Shown one piece after another: positions 1 to 7,127 of a stretch of 49,740 nucleotides of DNA. Position 1 is the first letter of the stretch. Each line of letters begins with the position of its first letter. Origin of the DNA: Bacteroidaceae bacterium. Lineage in GTDB: Bacteria > Bacteroidota > Bacteroidia > Bacteroidales > Bacteroidaceae. The stretch covers positions 1 to 49,740 of the forward strand of contig JAILDV010000018.1 in the NCBI GenBank assembly GCA_024688885.1. The letters run 5' to 3'. The notes under the pieces were generated by a model. It was not told the origin of the DNA, did not search any database, and saw nothing but the letters and a program-made list of their open reading frames with translations. The position numbers were made by a program, and so were the translations under genes.

Positions 1-112
1 TTCAGGTGGCTTTGGCCCCGGTGTTCCACCTCTTCCCATCCCGAACAGAGAAGTTAAGCCCGGGCGCGCCGATGGTACTGCACCGCAATGCGGGAGAGTA
101 GGTCGCCGCCTT
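1..112 (+). rRNA. 5S ribosomal RNA
   Basis: The sequence carries the conserved 5S core: CCACCTCTTCCCATCCCGAA, then GAGAAGTTAAGCCC, CGCCGATGGTACTGC and GGGAGAGTAGGTCGCCGCC. This matches Bacteroidales 5S rRNA over about 110 bases. The 5' end lies at or very near base 1, so the 16S and 23S genes of this operon should be just outside the window. An intrinsic terminator follows at once. The 3' boundary is estimated to within a few bases. Confidence 0.93.
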
Positions 113-118
113 CTTGAG

Positions 119-154
119 GGAGTCTCATGCAGAAATGCAAGAGACTCCTTTTTT
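119..154 (+). terminator. Intrinsic terminator of the rRNA operon
   Basis: GGAGTCTC (119-126) pairs perfectly with GAGACTCC (141-148) and is followed by six T. It lies directly behind the 5S gene. Confidence 0.9.
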
Positions 155-171
155 GTTTTAAATAAATTGTG

Positions 172-179
172 TATCTTTG
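172..179 (+). promoter_or_regulatory. Promoter -7 box of the TfoX-like gene
   Basis: TATCTTTG matches the Bacteroidetes -7 consensus TAnnTTTG. It lies about 35 bases upstream of the ATG at 214, which gives a leader of roughly 30 bases. Confidence 0.7.
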
Positions 180-213
180 CCGATAATTAATAATCTAAGA
201 ACGTAAGGTATAT

Positions 214-537
214 ATGGCAAGTAGTGCAGATTTTGCTCGGTATGTGGCGGAGCAGTGTGCTGACGCTGGTGTGATTCTCACGAAGAAAATGTTTGGTGAG
301 TATGGTATTTATTGTGATGGTAAGATTTTTGGGTTAATCTGTGATGATTGTTTGTATGTGAAACCGACGGATGAAGGGCGTGCAGTGTTGCGGGAAGTAC
401 AGATGCGTCCTCCTTATGAGGGTGCGAAGGATTATTTTTACGTAGCTGATGTTGATGACAGAGTCTATTTGACACAATTGGTGAAGGTGACATGTGCTGC
501 TTTGCCTGAACCAAAGGTGAAGGCTAAGAAAAAGTAG
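214..537 (+). CDS. TfoX/Sxy N-terminal domain protein
   Basis: This 107-residue protein consists of a single TfoX N-terminal-like domain. The segment KKMFGEYGIYCDGKIFGLI and the later PPYEGAKDYFYV are typical of the fold, and the tail is Lys-rich (KVKAKKK). In gammaproteobacteria Sxy/TfoX is a competence coactivator that works with CRP. Stand-alone N-domain proteins in Bacteroidetes have no established role, so no competence function is claimed. It has its own -7 box and is followed 9 bases later by the Ogt-type alkyltransferase gene, probably in one transcript. Confidence 0.85.
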   Translation: MASSADFARYVAEQCADAGVILTKKMFGEYGIYCDGKIFGLICDDCLYVKPTDEGRAVLREVQMRPPYEGAKDYFYVADVDDRVYLTQLVKVTCAALPEPKVKAKKK

Positions 538-546
538 AGGCAAGGA

Positions 547-861
547 ATGGAAGATTCAAATCTTGATATTCGGCAACGGGTGCTCACTGCAACTCACATT
601 ACAGAGTTTCAGCGGCGTGTGTATTTGGAACTGCTGAATGTGCCTCGTGGCGAAACCATTTCTTATGGCGAGTTGGCTCGGCGTATAGGTTGTTGTAGTG
701 CACAGGCAGTTGGGCAGGCATTGCGAAGGAATCCTTTTGCTCCAGAAGTTCCATGTCATCGAGTCATAGCGAAAGATGGTTCTCTTTGTGGCTTTGGTGG
801 ACAACGGAGTGGTGAGAACTTGGAGAAAAAGAAAATGTTGTTGGATGCAGAGCGACGTTAA
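547..861 (+). CDS. ogt: Methylated-DNA--protein-cysteine methyltransferase (Ogt/MGMT)
   Basis: This protein repairs O6-alkylguanine by moving the alkyl group to its own cysteine. The active-site motif PCHRVI is intact (around residue 67), so it is not an alkyltransferase-like protein, where tryptophan replaces the cysteine. Other family features are the helix-turn-helix ISYGELARRIG, the arginine finger region AVGQALRRNP and GFGG. At 104 residues only the C-terminal catalytic/DNA-binding domain is present; E. coli Ogt has an added N-terminal domain. Its stop codon abuts the stop of the convergent UDG-family gene. Confidence 0.9.
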   Translation: MEDSNLDIRQRVLTATHITEFQRRVYLELLNVPRGETISYGELARRIGCCSAQAVGQALRRNPFAPEVPCHRVIAKDGSLCGFGGQRSGENLEKKKMLLDAERR

Positions 862-1551
862 TTATTCTCCAGATTTAGTCCCGTTGTGATATTGAGTTTT
901 CCCTTGATTGAGTTTTCCCTTGATGGTAAGAAGCATCTGTTCAAACATTCTTTTATATGCCTCCACTTTCTTGTCGAAGGCAAGAGGGTAGGCGCGTGAC
1001 GAGGACGGAAGGCGATAGAGAACCAACTGCTTTCCGTCTTTGTTGTAGGTGTTGGGGATGGGAACATACCTGTTGACTTTGGGAATTTCGGGTATGTTCA
1101 TGTAGGCGCAAATGGTGTCGGTGGCTTTCTCGCCGGTGGTGACGATGGCTTGACAATGAGGCAACTTATCCAGCAGAGCATGTATGTCGGTAGGTTCTAC
1201 CACTTCCAGAAATTTGTCTGAAGCATTATCCTTCAGTCGTTTGATGGCTGTGGAAGTGTCGAAGAAGGCGATGCCTTTTTCTTGACAATGTGCCACAATC
1301 TCCTCAATCTTGAAACGCTTTGCCTCTGTATCTACAAAGTAACTCTTATCTCCATAGAAGATTTGTCCTTCCAATCTCCAGTGATCGTTGATGAAATTCG
1401 GATAGAAAAAGTCAATACACCACCGTTTCCGTTGTGGCGGAAAACTGCCAAGGAAAAGCACTTTTGCATTCTCGGGCAAGAAGGGTATGAGCGGATGATA
1501 TTCCACTTCCGATGTGCTGCGTTCGATGTTTGCGGTGTTCAGATAAGTCAT
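862..1551 (-). CDS. Uracil-DNA glycosylase family protein
   Basis: This looks like a UDG-superfamily protein. An early strand carries LFLGSFPP, where the family has its catalytic water-activating loop. A late loop, RLPSSSRAYP, resembles the minor-groove intercalation motif. Such proteins excise uracil or mismatched bases, but the substrate here is unknown. The start was moved to the ATG at 1551, giving 229 residues. A longer reading begins with a TTG inside the -7 box at 1570-1577, so that start would precede transcription. The gene is divergent from glycerate kinase and convergent with ogt. Confidence 0.75.
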   Translation of the reverse strand: MTYLNTANIERSTSEVEYHPLIPFLPENAKVLFLGSFPPQRKRWCIDFFYPNFINDHWRLEGQIFYGDKSYFVDTEAKRFKIEEIVAHCQEKGIAFFDTSTAIKRLKDNASDKFLEVVEPTDIHALLDKLPHCQAIVTTGEKATDTICAYMNIPEIPKVNRYVPIPNTYNKDGKQLVLYRLPSSSRAYPLAFDKKVEAYKRMFEQMLLTIKGKLNQGKTQYHNGTKSGE

Positions 1552-1569
1552 GCCTGTATTTTTAGTAGA

Positions 1570-1577
1570 CAAAGGTA
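1570..1577 (-). promoter_or_regulatory. -7 box of the UDG-family gene
   Basis: On the minus strand this reads TACCTTTG. Transcription should begin near 1565, about 14 bases before the ATG at 1551. It excludes the upstream TTG start at 1572. Confidence 0.7.
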
Positions 1578-1599
1578 GGCATTTTTAGTGAAAAATCCT

Positions 1600-1607
1600 T
1601 ACCTTTG
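1600..1607 (+). promoter_or_regulatory. -7 box of glycerate kinase; predicts a leaderless mRNA
   Basis: TACCTTTG ends only 4 bases before the ATG at 1612. With this consensus centred near -7, the transcript should start at or next to the A of the ATG. The upstream GTG at 1588 lies before the promoter and is rejected. Confidence 0.65.
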
Positions 1608-1611
1608 TGGT

Positions 1612-2760
1612 ATGAAAATCGTTTTAGCTTTTGATTCTTTTAAGGGATGCCTTACGGCTGAAGAGGTATGTGAGGCAGCAAAGGCGGGCATTCTTTCGGC
1701 GAGGGAGGATGCTGAGGTGGTCAGTGTGCCGTTGAGCGATGGTGGCGAGGGGCTGGTGAAGTGCTTTCTTCGCATGGGGAAAGCAAGGGAGGTGAGTGTG
1801 AATGTGCATGGACCTCTGATGGAAGAGGTGGAGGCGATTTATGCTGTAAGTCATGATGGCGAGACTGCTTACATGGAGATGGCAAGTGCGTGTGGCTTGA
1901 CCTTGGTGCCTGAGGAGAAGCGGAATGTGATGGATGCCACCACATATGGTTTGGGCGAGATGATGGCGGATGCTTGGAAGCGGGGTGTGAAGCATATTGT
2001 GCTCGGCATCGGAGGTTCTGCTACCTGCGATGCGGGTATGGGAATGTTGGAGGCATTGCAGGGTCAGCATTTCCTTTTAGGCGATACTTCGAAAAGGGTG
2101 CTTCCACAACCTCTGAATCGATGTCGTCGACATCGGTTGACCGACATCGTCGACATCGACCAACCGACATCGACGACGTCGATTTTGACCGTTGCGTGTG
2201 ATGTCGATAACCCTCTTTACGGAGAGTCGGGGGCGGCATACGTGTTTGCCCCTCAAAAGGGAGCGACACAGGAGCAGGTGAAGAAGCTTGATGAGCGTTT
2301 GAGGACGTTTGCCAAAGAGACGGAAGAGCGGGGCATTGCCACTCGCGAAGATGCCTTTCATCCGGGAGCAGGTGCTGCTGGTGGATTGGGCTATGCGTTG
2401 CTGACGTATTTGGGAGCAGAGTTGAAACAGGGTGTTGATGTGGTGCTGGATGCTTGTGGGTTTGATGATGTGTTGAAAGGGGCAGATGTAGTCATCACTG
2501 GTGAGGGGTGCTCGGATGAACAAACCACACATGGGAAGGTGGCGGATGGAGTGCTGAGACGGGCGAAGCAGCAGGGAGTGGCGACTGTGCTGATGTCGGG
2601 ACAAATCAAGGAAAAGGATATATTGGAGACTTATGGATTTGATACACTATATGGCATCAATGAGGGTGATGAACGACCGCTTTCAGAGCTGATGAACCCT
2701 GATGTGGCGAAAGAGAATATCAGAAAGATGTGTCAGCGGATGATGAAGGAGGGCATATGA
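1612..2760 (+). CDS. Glycerate kinase (GarK/GlxK family)
   Basis: This enzyme phosphorylates glycerate with ATP, feeding it into glycolysis or serine metabolism. Family motifs are clear: MKIVLAFDSFKGCLTA at the start, VPLSDGGEG, GIGGSATCDAGMGMLEAL, VACDVDNPLYG, APQKGAT, GAGAAGGLGY and ITGEGCSDEQTTHGKV. The protein has 382 residues, which is normal for the family. The stretch of about 25 residues just before VACDVDNPL is unlike relatives and is encoded by a palindromic repeat (2115-2188). The last bases overlap the next ATG as ATGA, so the helix-hairpin-helix gene is translationally coupled. Confidence 0.93.
   Translation: MKIVLAFDSFKGCLTAEEVCEAAKAGILSAREDAEVVSVPLSDGGEGLVKCFLRMGKAREVSVNVHGPLMEEVEAIYAVSHDGETAYMEMASACGLTLVPEEKRNVMDATTYGLGEMMADAWKRGVKHIVLGIGGSATCDAGMGMLEALQGQHFLLGDTSKRVLPQPLNRCRRHRLTDIVDIDQPTSTTSILTVACDVDNPLYGESGAAYVFAPQKGATQEQVKKLDERLRTFAKETEERGIATREDAFHPGAGAAGGLGYALLTYLGAELKQGVDVVLDACGFDDVLKGADVVITGEGCSDEQTTHGKVADGVLRRAKQQGVATVLMSGQIKEKDILETYGFDTLYGINEGDERPLSELMNPDVAKENIRKMCQRMMKEGI
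2115..2188 (+). repeat. Palindromic repeat, family 1 copy A, inside glycerate kinase
   Basis: The left arm AATCGATGTCGTCGACATCG is nearly the inverse of the right arm ending TCGACGACGTCGATTTTGA, and the middle is itself palindromic. The element stays in frame and encodes roughly residues 168-193 of glycerate kinase. Copy B at 49039-49115 shares the ATCGATG start, the internal TTGACCGACAT and the end TCGATTTTGA. Confidence 0.75.
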
Positions 2761-3668
2761 AGAATCTGTTCAAAAACTATTTCTATTTCCGTAAGAGTGA
2801 CCGCCGAGTCATCGTAACATTTGGATGCATAGCTGTGTTTGCCATCGGTGTACTGATGATAGTGGATGGAAGAAGACCCTCTCCCCAGCCCTCCCCCGTA
2901 ATGGGGAGGGAGACTGTGCAGGATGTGGGGAACGAGCCGGATGGTCTCCCCATTGTGGGGGAGATGTCCGCAGAACAGAGAGGGTATGTCTCTTTCGACC
3001 CCAACACCGTTGATTCACTCACGCTGATTGGCTTTGGCATCAAACCTTGGAAAGTGAAGAACTTCCTGCATTACCGTGCTGCTGGAAAGGTGTTCCGTTC
3101 AGCAGAAGATTTGGGTGACACGTATGGGTGGACAGCGGAGGATGTGCAACGGCTTTCCCCTTATGTGAGTGTGGGCACAGCTTATCAGAAAAGGAAAGAG
3201 ACTCCTCGTTTTGAGGAAAGAAAGGAACACAAGGAAGAGGGTGCCAAACCTGTTGAAACGAAGAAATTCCATACTTTGACGAAAGTGGATGTGAACGAGG
3301 CAGACACGTCGATGCTGCGGCGCATTCCTGGCATCGGTGAAAAGATAAGTGTAGCCATTGTTCGCTATCGCCAACGATTGGGTGGTTTTCATTCGGTGGA
3401 GCAACTGAGGGAAATCTCCATTGTGTCCCCCGAACTCTTGGAGTGGTTCACCGTTTCCTCTTCTGCTGCTGTTCAGAAGATCCACCTCAACAAAGCCTCT
3501 TTCCAAGCCCTCAATAGCCACCCTTATATTTCTTACGAACAAACTAAGGCTCTGCTGCAGTACATTCGCCTATATGGGGAGGTGAAAGACGAAGAAACAC
3601 TACTTGCAACAGGCATTTTCACGAAAGAGGAAATGGAAAAGTTAAGACCATATATTGCTTATGAATAA
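2757..3668 (+). CDS. Membrane-anchored helix-hairpin-helix protein (ComEA-like)
   Basis: This 303-residue protein has one N-terminal membrane segment (about residues 17-36), a linker, and at least three helix-hairpin-helix units. The clearest is VDVNEADTSMLRRIPGIGEK (around residue 175), with others near LIGFGIKPWKV and IHLNKASFQALNSHPYIS. Such units bind DNA without sequence specificity, and the layout resembles ComEA-type DNA receptors. DNA uptake is only an inference. The start is the ATG overlapping the glycerate kinase stop. Residues about 40-77 are encoded by a repeat (2876-2985). The RAYT gene overlaps its 3' end. Confidence 0.85.
   Translation: MKNLFKNYFYFRKSDRRVIVTFGCIAVFAIGVLMIVDGRRPSPQPSPVMGRETVQDVGNEPDGLPIVGEMSAEQRGYVSFDPNTVDSLTLIGFGIKPWKVKNFLHYRAAGKVFRSAEDLGDTYGWTAEDVQRLSPYVSVGTAYQKRKETPRFEERKEHKEEGAKPVETKKFHTLTKVDVNEADTSMLRRIPGIGEKISVAIVRYRQRLGGFHSVEQLREISIVSPELLEWFTVSSSAAVQKIHLNKASFQALNSHPYISYEQTKALLQYIRLYGEVKDEETLLATGIFTKEEMEKLRPYIAYE
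2876..2985 (+). repeat. Palindromic repeat, family 2 copy 1, inside the HhH gene
   Basis: The 110-bp element is bounded by ACCCTCTC and GAGAGGGT, a perfect 8-bp terminal inverted repeat. Inside are two hairpins: CCCTCCCC with GGGGAGGG, and TCTCCCC with GGGGAGA (about 2945-2964). It encodes the linker between the membrane segment and the first HhH unit. Related copies lie at 12664-12717 and 31413-31440. Confidence 0.75.
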
Positions 3669-4593
3669 GGAGGAATTTGAGAAGCACAAGCCATTTGCAG
3701 GTGAGAAGAAACCTTCCATGTTGCGAAGGCGGGTGGGGCATGATTATGAGTCACGACGGATGTATCTGATTACGATGACGGTAGAGGACAGAAGACCACT
3801 CTTGGGAAGATTGGTGGGGAGGAGTGATGCGAAGGTAGGCTCTCCCGACTATCCGCATGTAGAGTTGTCGGAGTTAGGAAAGGTTGTTGAGTATGAATGG
3901 ATGGATGTGACAAGGTATCACCCGGAGGTGTCGGTCGTGGCATTGCAAATCATGCCCGACCATCTGCATGGCATCTTGTTTGTGCATGAGAAGATGCCCC
4001 AGCACTTGGGACATATCATCAAGGGCTTTAAAGCAAGCACCAATAAGCAATATCGGCGTCTCGTTCTTGGTGTTGAGTCTGCTGCGACGGCGTCGCAGCA
4101 AAGAAGACCGGAGGACAAAAGAGACCGAAGCCTCGATAACCGCCAATATGGGTTCTTGTGGAGTCTTGGCTACAACGACCACATCCTTTCTGGCAATGGC
4201 GAACTGCAACGGTGGATCAACTACCTTCGCGACAATCCCCTTCGCCTCACCGTGAAACGTGAACACCCCGACCTCTTCCGTGTTCGCTTCGGCTTGACCA
4301 TCGCAGGACAGACCTATGCCGCCATTGGCAATCAGTTTCTTCTTTCTGCTCCATCGAAAAAGCAGGTGCAATGCTCCCGAAGTTTGACTGAAGCAGACAT
4401 TCAAGCGAAAGTGGAATCTTTCCTGAAGGAAGCGCAACGAGGCACCGTCCTTGTATCTCCTGCTATATCTAAAGGCGAACAGGCCGTGATGCGGGCTGCT
4501 CTCGATGCCCACCTCCCCCTCATCTTCCTCACTCCTTGGGGCTTTAATGCCTTTTCAAAACCAGGACATCAGTTTTTTAACGCTTGTTCTTAA
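3661..4593 (+). CDS. REP-associated tyrosine transposase (RAYT), truncated by a nonsense codon
   Basis: This is a Y1 HUH-family transposase. The metal-binding motif is in LQIMPDHLHGILF (HxH), and the likely catalytic tyrosine is in SLGYNDHIL. The enzyme class makes single-strand cuts at REP palindromes. The start is the ATG at 3661, overlapping the end of the HhH gene. A C-terminal extension (SPAISKGEQAVMRAALD) is typical of the Bacteroidetes form. The reading frame ends at TAA (4591-4593), but the same frame continues for 36 more family-like codons, so the C-terminus seems lost by one substitution. The catalytic core is intact. Confidence 0.82.
   Translation: MNKEEFEKHKPFAGEKKPSMLRRRVGHDYESRRMYLITMTVEDRRPLLGRLVGRSDAKVGSPDYPHVELSELGKVVEYEWMDVTRYHPEVSVVALQIMPDHLHGILFVHEKMPQHLGHIIKGFKASTNKQYRRLVLGVESAATASQQRRPEDKRDRSLDNRQYGFLWSLGYNDHILSGNGELQRWINYLRDNPLRLTVKREHPDLFRVRFGLTIAGQTYAAIGNQFLLSAPSKKQVQCSRSLTEADIQAKVESFLKEAQRGTVLVSPAISKGEQAVMRAALDAHLPLIFLTPWGFNAFSKPGHQFFNACS
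4081..4099 (+). repeat. Perfect short palindrome inside the RAYT gene
   Basis: GCTGCGAC-GGC-GTCGCAGC forms an 8-bp stem with a 3-base loop. It lies between the HUH motif and the catalytic tyrosine and encodes part of the variable segment SAATASQQ. Confidence 0.55.
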
Positions 4594-4704
4594 GGTCGCC
4601 TTCTCATTCTCGCCCCTTGGGAACATCAGAACCAACGCATTCCCCTCACAAGAGAGATGTGCTTGGCTTTGAACGGGATGACAAAGAGCATCTGTGAGAG
4701 GTGA
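4591..4704 (+). pseudogene. Orphaned C-terminal remnant of the RAYT reading frame
   Basis: Downstream of the TAA at 4591-4593, and without any shift of frame, 36 codons stay open until TGA at 4702-4704. They begin GRLLILAPWEH and later include LTREMCLALNGMTKSICER, which resembles the normal C-terminal end of Bacteroidetes RAYTs. The simplest reading is a sense codon (for example GAA or AAA) changed to TAA. The rest of the gap to 4891 holds an AT-rich stretch and the next promoter. Confidence 0.7.
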
Positions 4705-4772
4705 AATGTTAAAAAGCTTCTTGTTGATGAAAAAAGTTTATTGTTTTATTTGGTTTATGTTATAAACTTATC

Positions 4773-4780
4773 TATCTTTG
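4773..4780 (+). promoter_or_regulatory. -7 box of the membrane protein/regulator pair
   Basis: TATCTTTG matches the -7 consensus and lies 110 bases upstream of the ATG at 4891, so the leader is about 105 bases. I saw no clear riboswitch in that leader. Confidence 0.65.
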
Positions 4781-4890
4781 CAGCGCAATCCGGATGAAGT
4801 GTGCCAAGTCTGACCTTGCTGCAGGAGGGAGGAGGAGGCACGAAAGAGAGTTTTACCAACATTTCTTGAATCATCAAAACAAAAACAACA

Positions 4891-5577
4891 ATGGAAGAAA
4901 AAATGAATATGACTGCTGAGCGCAGTTTGGAAATCATCACCGAGCAGATTGCGCAGAGCCGAAAGGCTGTGTCGAAGGATGTCGGTCAATCGCTCTATGT
5001 GTCAGGGCTTTGCACGATGGGTATGGCTGTCGTTGTGACCGTCATCAATATCGTTGCGGGCAATAATGGGTTCACTCCTTTTGGACATTGGCTTTGGATG
5101 GTGCTGCCTGTCATTATCTGGCTGTTTATGCGCAATATACATAAGGGAAATTCACATGCTCCCGTGAATTTTGTTGGTGCATTGGTTGGGAAGACATGGT
5201 GGACATTTGCAGTTGTCGTTCTTAGTTATTTTCTCTTGTGTAATCTTTTCAATTTCATTATGGCAAGATTGTTGCCGACCCAAGAATTTGTTATTAGAAG
5301 TATACGCATCATGCCTGTCATTATGTTGATGATGGCTATGGCTGTGAGCATAACGGGGCACATCTTGAAGATTCGATGGCTGGTGTGGTTTGGTATCATC
5401 GGGGGATTGATTGTTGGTATTGGTAGTTCTATCGACATCGTCTCATTCATATTGGGTCAATTGTATCCATTATCCACGGTTGCTGCTTGGCACTTCATCC
5501 AACCCTGCCCGTCTGTATTTCTTTTTGCCCTTGTCGGTCTGACGCTCCCAGGCTGGATGCTCAAAAAACAAAAATAG
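4891..5577 (+). CDS. Multi-pass membrane protein of unknown function
   Basis: This 228-residue protein starts with a polar helix (EEKMNMTAERSLEIITEQIAQ). About six hydrophobic segments follow, for example GLCTMGMAVVVTVINIVAG, WTFAVVVLSYFLLCNLFNFI, MPVIMLMMAMAVSITGHIL and VWFGIIGGLIVGIGSSIDIV. I do not recognise a transporter or enzyme motif. Three bases separate it from a small winged-helix regulator, and such membrane protein/regulator pairs are common in Bacteroidetes. The regulator may control the pair, but nothing in the sequence proves it. Confidence 0.75.
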   Translation: MEEKMNMTAERSLEIITEQIAQSRKAVSKDVGQSLYVSGLCTMGMAVVVTVINIVAGNNGFTPFGHWLWMVLPVIIWLFMRNIHKGNSHAPVNFVGALVGKTWWTFAVVVLSYFLLCNLFNFIMARLLPTQEFVIRSIRIMPVIMLMMAMAVSITGHILKIRWLVWFGIIGGLIVGIGSSIDIVSFILGQLYPLSTVAAWHFIQPCPSVFLFALVGLTLPGWMLKKQK

Positions 5578-5580
5578 CCT

Positions 5581-5874
5581 ATGTTTCAGCCATTAGATCC
5601 CTTGCTGCACGCCGAGTTGCGACTGGCTGTCATGTCGCTGCTCATCAGTGCTGACGAGGCCGAGTTCCCTTACATCAAGGAGCAGACGGGAGCCACGGCA
5701 GGCAACTTGAGTGTGCAGGTGGACAAACTCTCAACGGCTGGCTACATTGAAGTGGAGAAGACCTTTAAAGGCAAGCGCCCTTGTACTATTTGTCGTATCA
5801 CCGATAAGGGACGGCTGGCGTTCGAAGCATACGTTGAAGCACTAAAGAGTTATCTGCAAGTAAGTCGTGACTAG
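5581..5874 (+). CDS. Winged-helix transcriptional regulator (MarR/ArsR-like)
   Basis: This 97-residue protein is a compact winged helix. A helix-turn-helix spans about residues 24-50 (FPYIKEQTGATAGNLSVQVD), and the wing spans GYIEVEKTFKGKRPCTICRI. It ends TDKGRLAFEAYVEALKSYL, as in the family of short single-domain transcriptional regulators. Two cysteines do not form an evident metal site. It is cotranscribed with the preceding membrane protein gene and followed by a strong bidirectional terminator. Confidence 0.82.
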   Translation: MFQPLDPLLHAELRLAVMSLLISADEAEFPYIKEQTGATAGNLSVQVDKLSTAGYIEVEKTFKGKRPCTICRITDKGRLAFEAYVEALKSYLQVSRD

Positions 5875-5911
5875 TCTATGCGTTAAGTAATTATTTAACT
5901 GATAAAAAGAC

Positions 5912-5951
5912 AACACCCCTCGATTCCTACACGTTAGAATCGAGGGGTGTT
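5912..5951. terminator. Bidirectional intrinsic terminator
   Basis: AACACCCCTCGATTC pairs perfectly (15 bp) with GAATCGAGGGGTGTT around a 10-base loop. T-rich DNA follows the right arm and A-rich DNA precedes the left arm. It separates the winged-helix gene from the convergent trpS. Confidence 0.92.
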
Positions 5952-5971
5952 ATTATTTACTTAGTGTTTCT

Positions 5972-6964
5972 TTAATATACCTTGAAGCCAATAATTTTGC
6001 GCACTTCCTTGAGTGTGGCAGATGCACTTTCGCGGGCTTTCTCGGCACCCATCTTGGCAACTTTGTCGAGCAGTTCTTGGTTGTTCTTATATTCCTCGAT
6101 ACGCTCGCGGATAGGGGTGAGGGTCTTCACGATGTCCTCTGCGAGTTGCTTCTTCATGTCGCCATAGCGGATGGACATGTCGTTCCACTTTTCGTTGAAG
6201 TAGTCGTAAGTCTCTTTGGAGGAAGCAATCTCCATGAGCGTGAAGAGGTTCTGGATGACTTCGGGCTTTTCTTGGTTCGGCTCTGTTGGGCCTGAGTCGG
6301 TCACGGCGCGCTTCACCTTCTTCTCAATGGACTTAGCATCCTCGTAGAGGTAGATGCAGTTGCCCTCCGACTTGCCCATCTTGCCAGAGCCGTCCAGTCC
6401 TGGAATCTTGATGGCGTGGTCGCCGAAGTAGAAGTTCTGGGGTTCAGGGAAGAACTCCACACCATAGATGTTGTTGAAACGGCGGGCACATTTGCGGGCC
6501 ATTTCCATGTTCTGCTCCTGATCCTTGCCTACAGGCACCTTGGCGGCACGGTGCTGAAGGATGTCGGCAGCCATGAGGGTGGGGTAGGTAAGCAGACCTG
6601 CGTTGACGTTGTCGGGTTGCTTGCGCGCCTTCTCCTTGAAGGTGGTCACGCGCTCCAGTTCGCCAAGGTAGCAGTTCATGTTGAAATAGAGGTACAGCTC
6701 GATGGTTTCGGGCACGTCGCTCTGTATGTAGATGGTTGATTTCTCGGGGTCAATGCCACAAGCCAAGTATTCAGCCAGAATGGTGCGAGCCGACTGCTGA
6801 ATGTCCTCGGGTTTGGGGTGTGTGGTCAGTGAATGCCAGTCGGCAATGAAGTAATAGCAGTTATAGTCTTCCTGCATCTTCACGAAGTTCTGCACAGCTC
6901 CATAGTAGTTGCCGAGATGCAGGTTTCCTGTGGGGCGAATGCCGCTCAATACAATCTCTTTCAT
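5972..6964 (-). CDS. trpS: Tryptophan--tRNA ligase
   Basis: This class I aminoacyl-tRNA synthetase charges tRNA-Trp. Near the N-terminus GIRPTGNLHLGNYYGA contains the HIGH-equivalent motif, and GSGKMGKSEGN is the KMSKS-equivalent loop. The length of 330 residues matches bacterial TrpRS. The minus-strand -7 box at 6987-6994 gives a leader of about 20 bases. I found no T-box or Trp-rich leader peptide in front of it. Confidence 0.97.
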   Translation of the reverse strand: MKEIVLSGIRPTGNLHLGNYYGAVQNFVKMQEDYNCYYFIADWHSLTTHPKPEDIQQSARTILAEYLACGIDPEKSTIYIQSDVPETIELYLYFNMNCYLGELERVTTFKEKARKQPDNVNAGLLTYPTLMAADILQHRAAKVPVGKDQEQNMEMARKCARRFNNIYGVEFFPEPQNFYFGDHAIKIPGLDGSGKMGKSEGNCIYLYEDAKSIEKKVKRAVTDSGPTEPNQEKPEVIQNLFTLMEIASSKETYDYFNEKWNDMSIRYGDMKKQLAEDIVKTLTPIRERIEEYKNNQELLDKVAKMGAEKARESASATLKEVRKIIGFKVY

Positions 6965-6986
6965 GTCTTTGTGTTGAAATTTTGTG

Positions 6987-6994
6987 CAAAGGTA
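6987..6994 (-). promoter_or_regulatory. -7 box of trpS
   Basis: On the minus strand this reads TACCTTTG, with the ATG of trpS 22 bases downstream. Confidence 0.7.
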
Positions 6995-7076
6995 CGATTA
7001 AGCGAGAGAAAAACCAAATTAATTCGTGTTTTTCCGAGCGTGAGTACCTTCGGCGATAGCCAACGGTAGTGATTTT

Positions 7077-7104
7077 AATTAAGAATTAAGAATTAAGAAT
7101 TAAG
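7077..7104. repeat. Heptamer tandem repeat between trpS and the AlkD-like gene
   Basis: Four perfect copies of AATTAAG stand in tandem. Similar 7-base repeats fill other spacers in this window (46916-46946, 34040-34072) and one coding region (41156-41239). Confidence 0.85.
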
Positions 7105-7127
7105 AATGTGGATGGGAAAGTGAAATT

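Noticed and set aside
547-861. Alkyltransferase-like protein without activity
   Set aside because: The catalytic cysteine is present in PCHRV.
1588-1611. Longer N-terminus of glycerate kinase from GTG 1588
   Set aside because: It precedes the promoter box, and the conserved family start is MKIVLAFDS at 1612.
5972-7127. tRNA-sensing leader in front of trpS
   Set aside because: The leader is only about 20 bases after the -7 box, with no room for a T-box or leader peptide.
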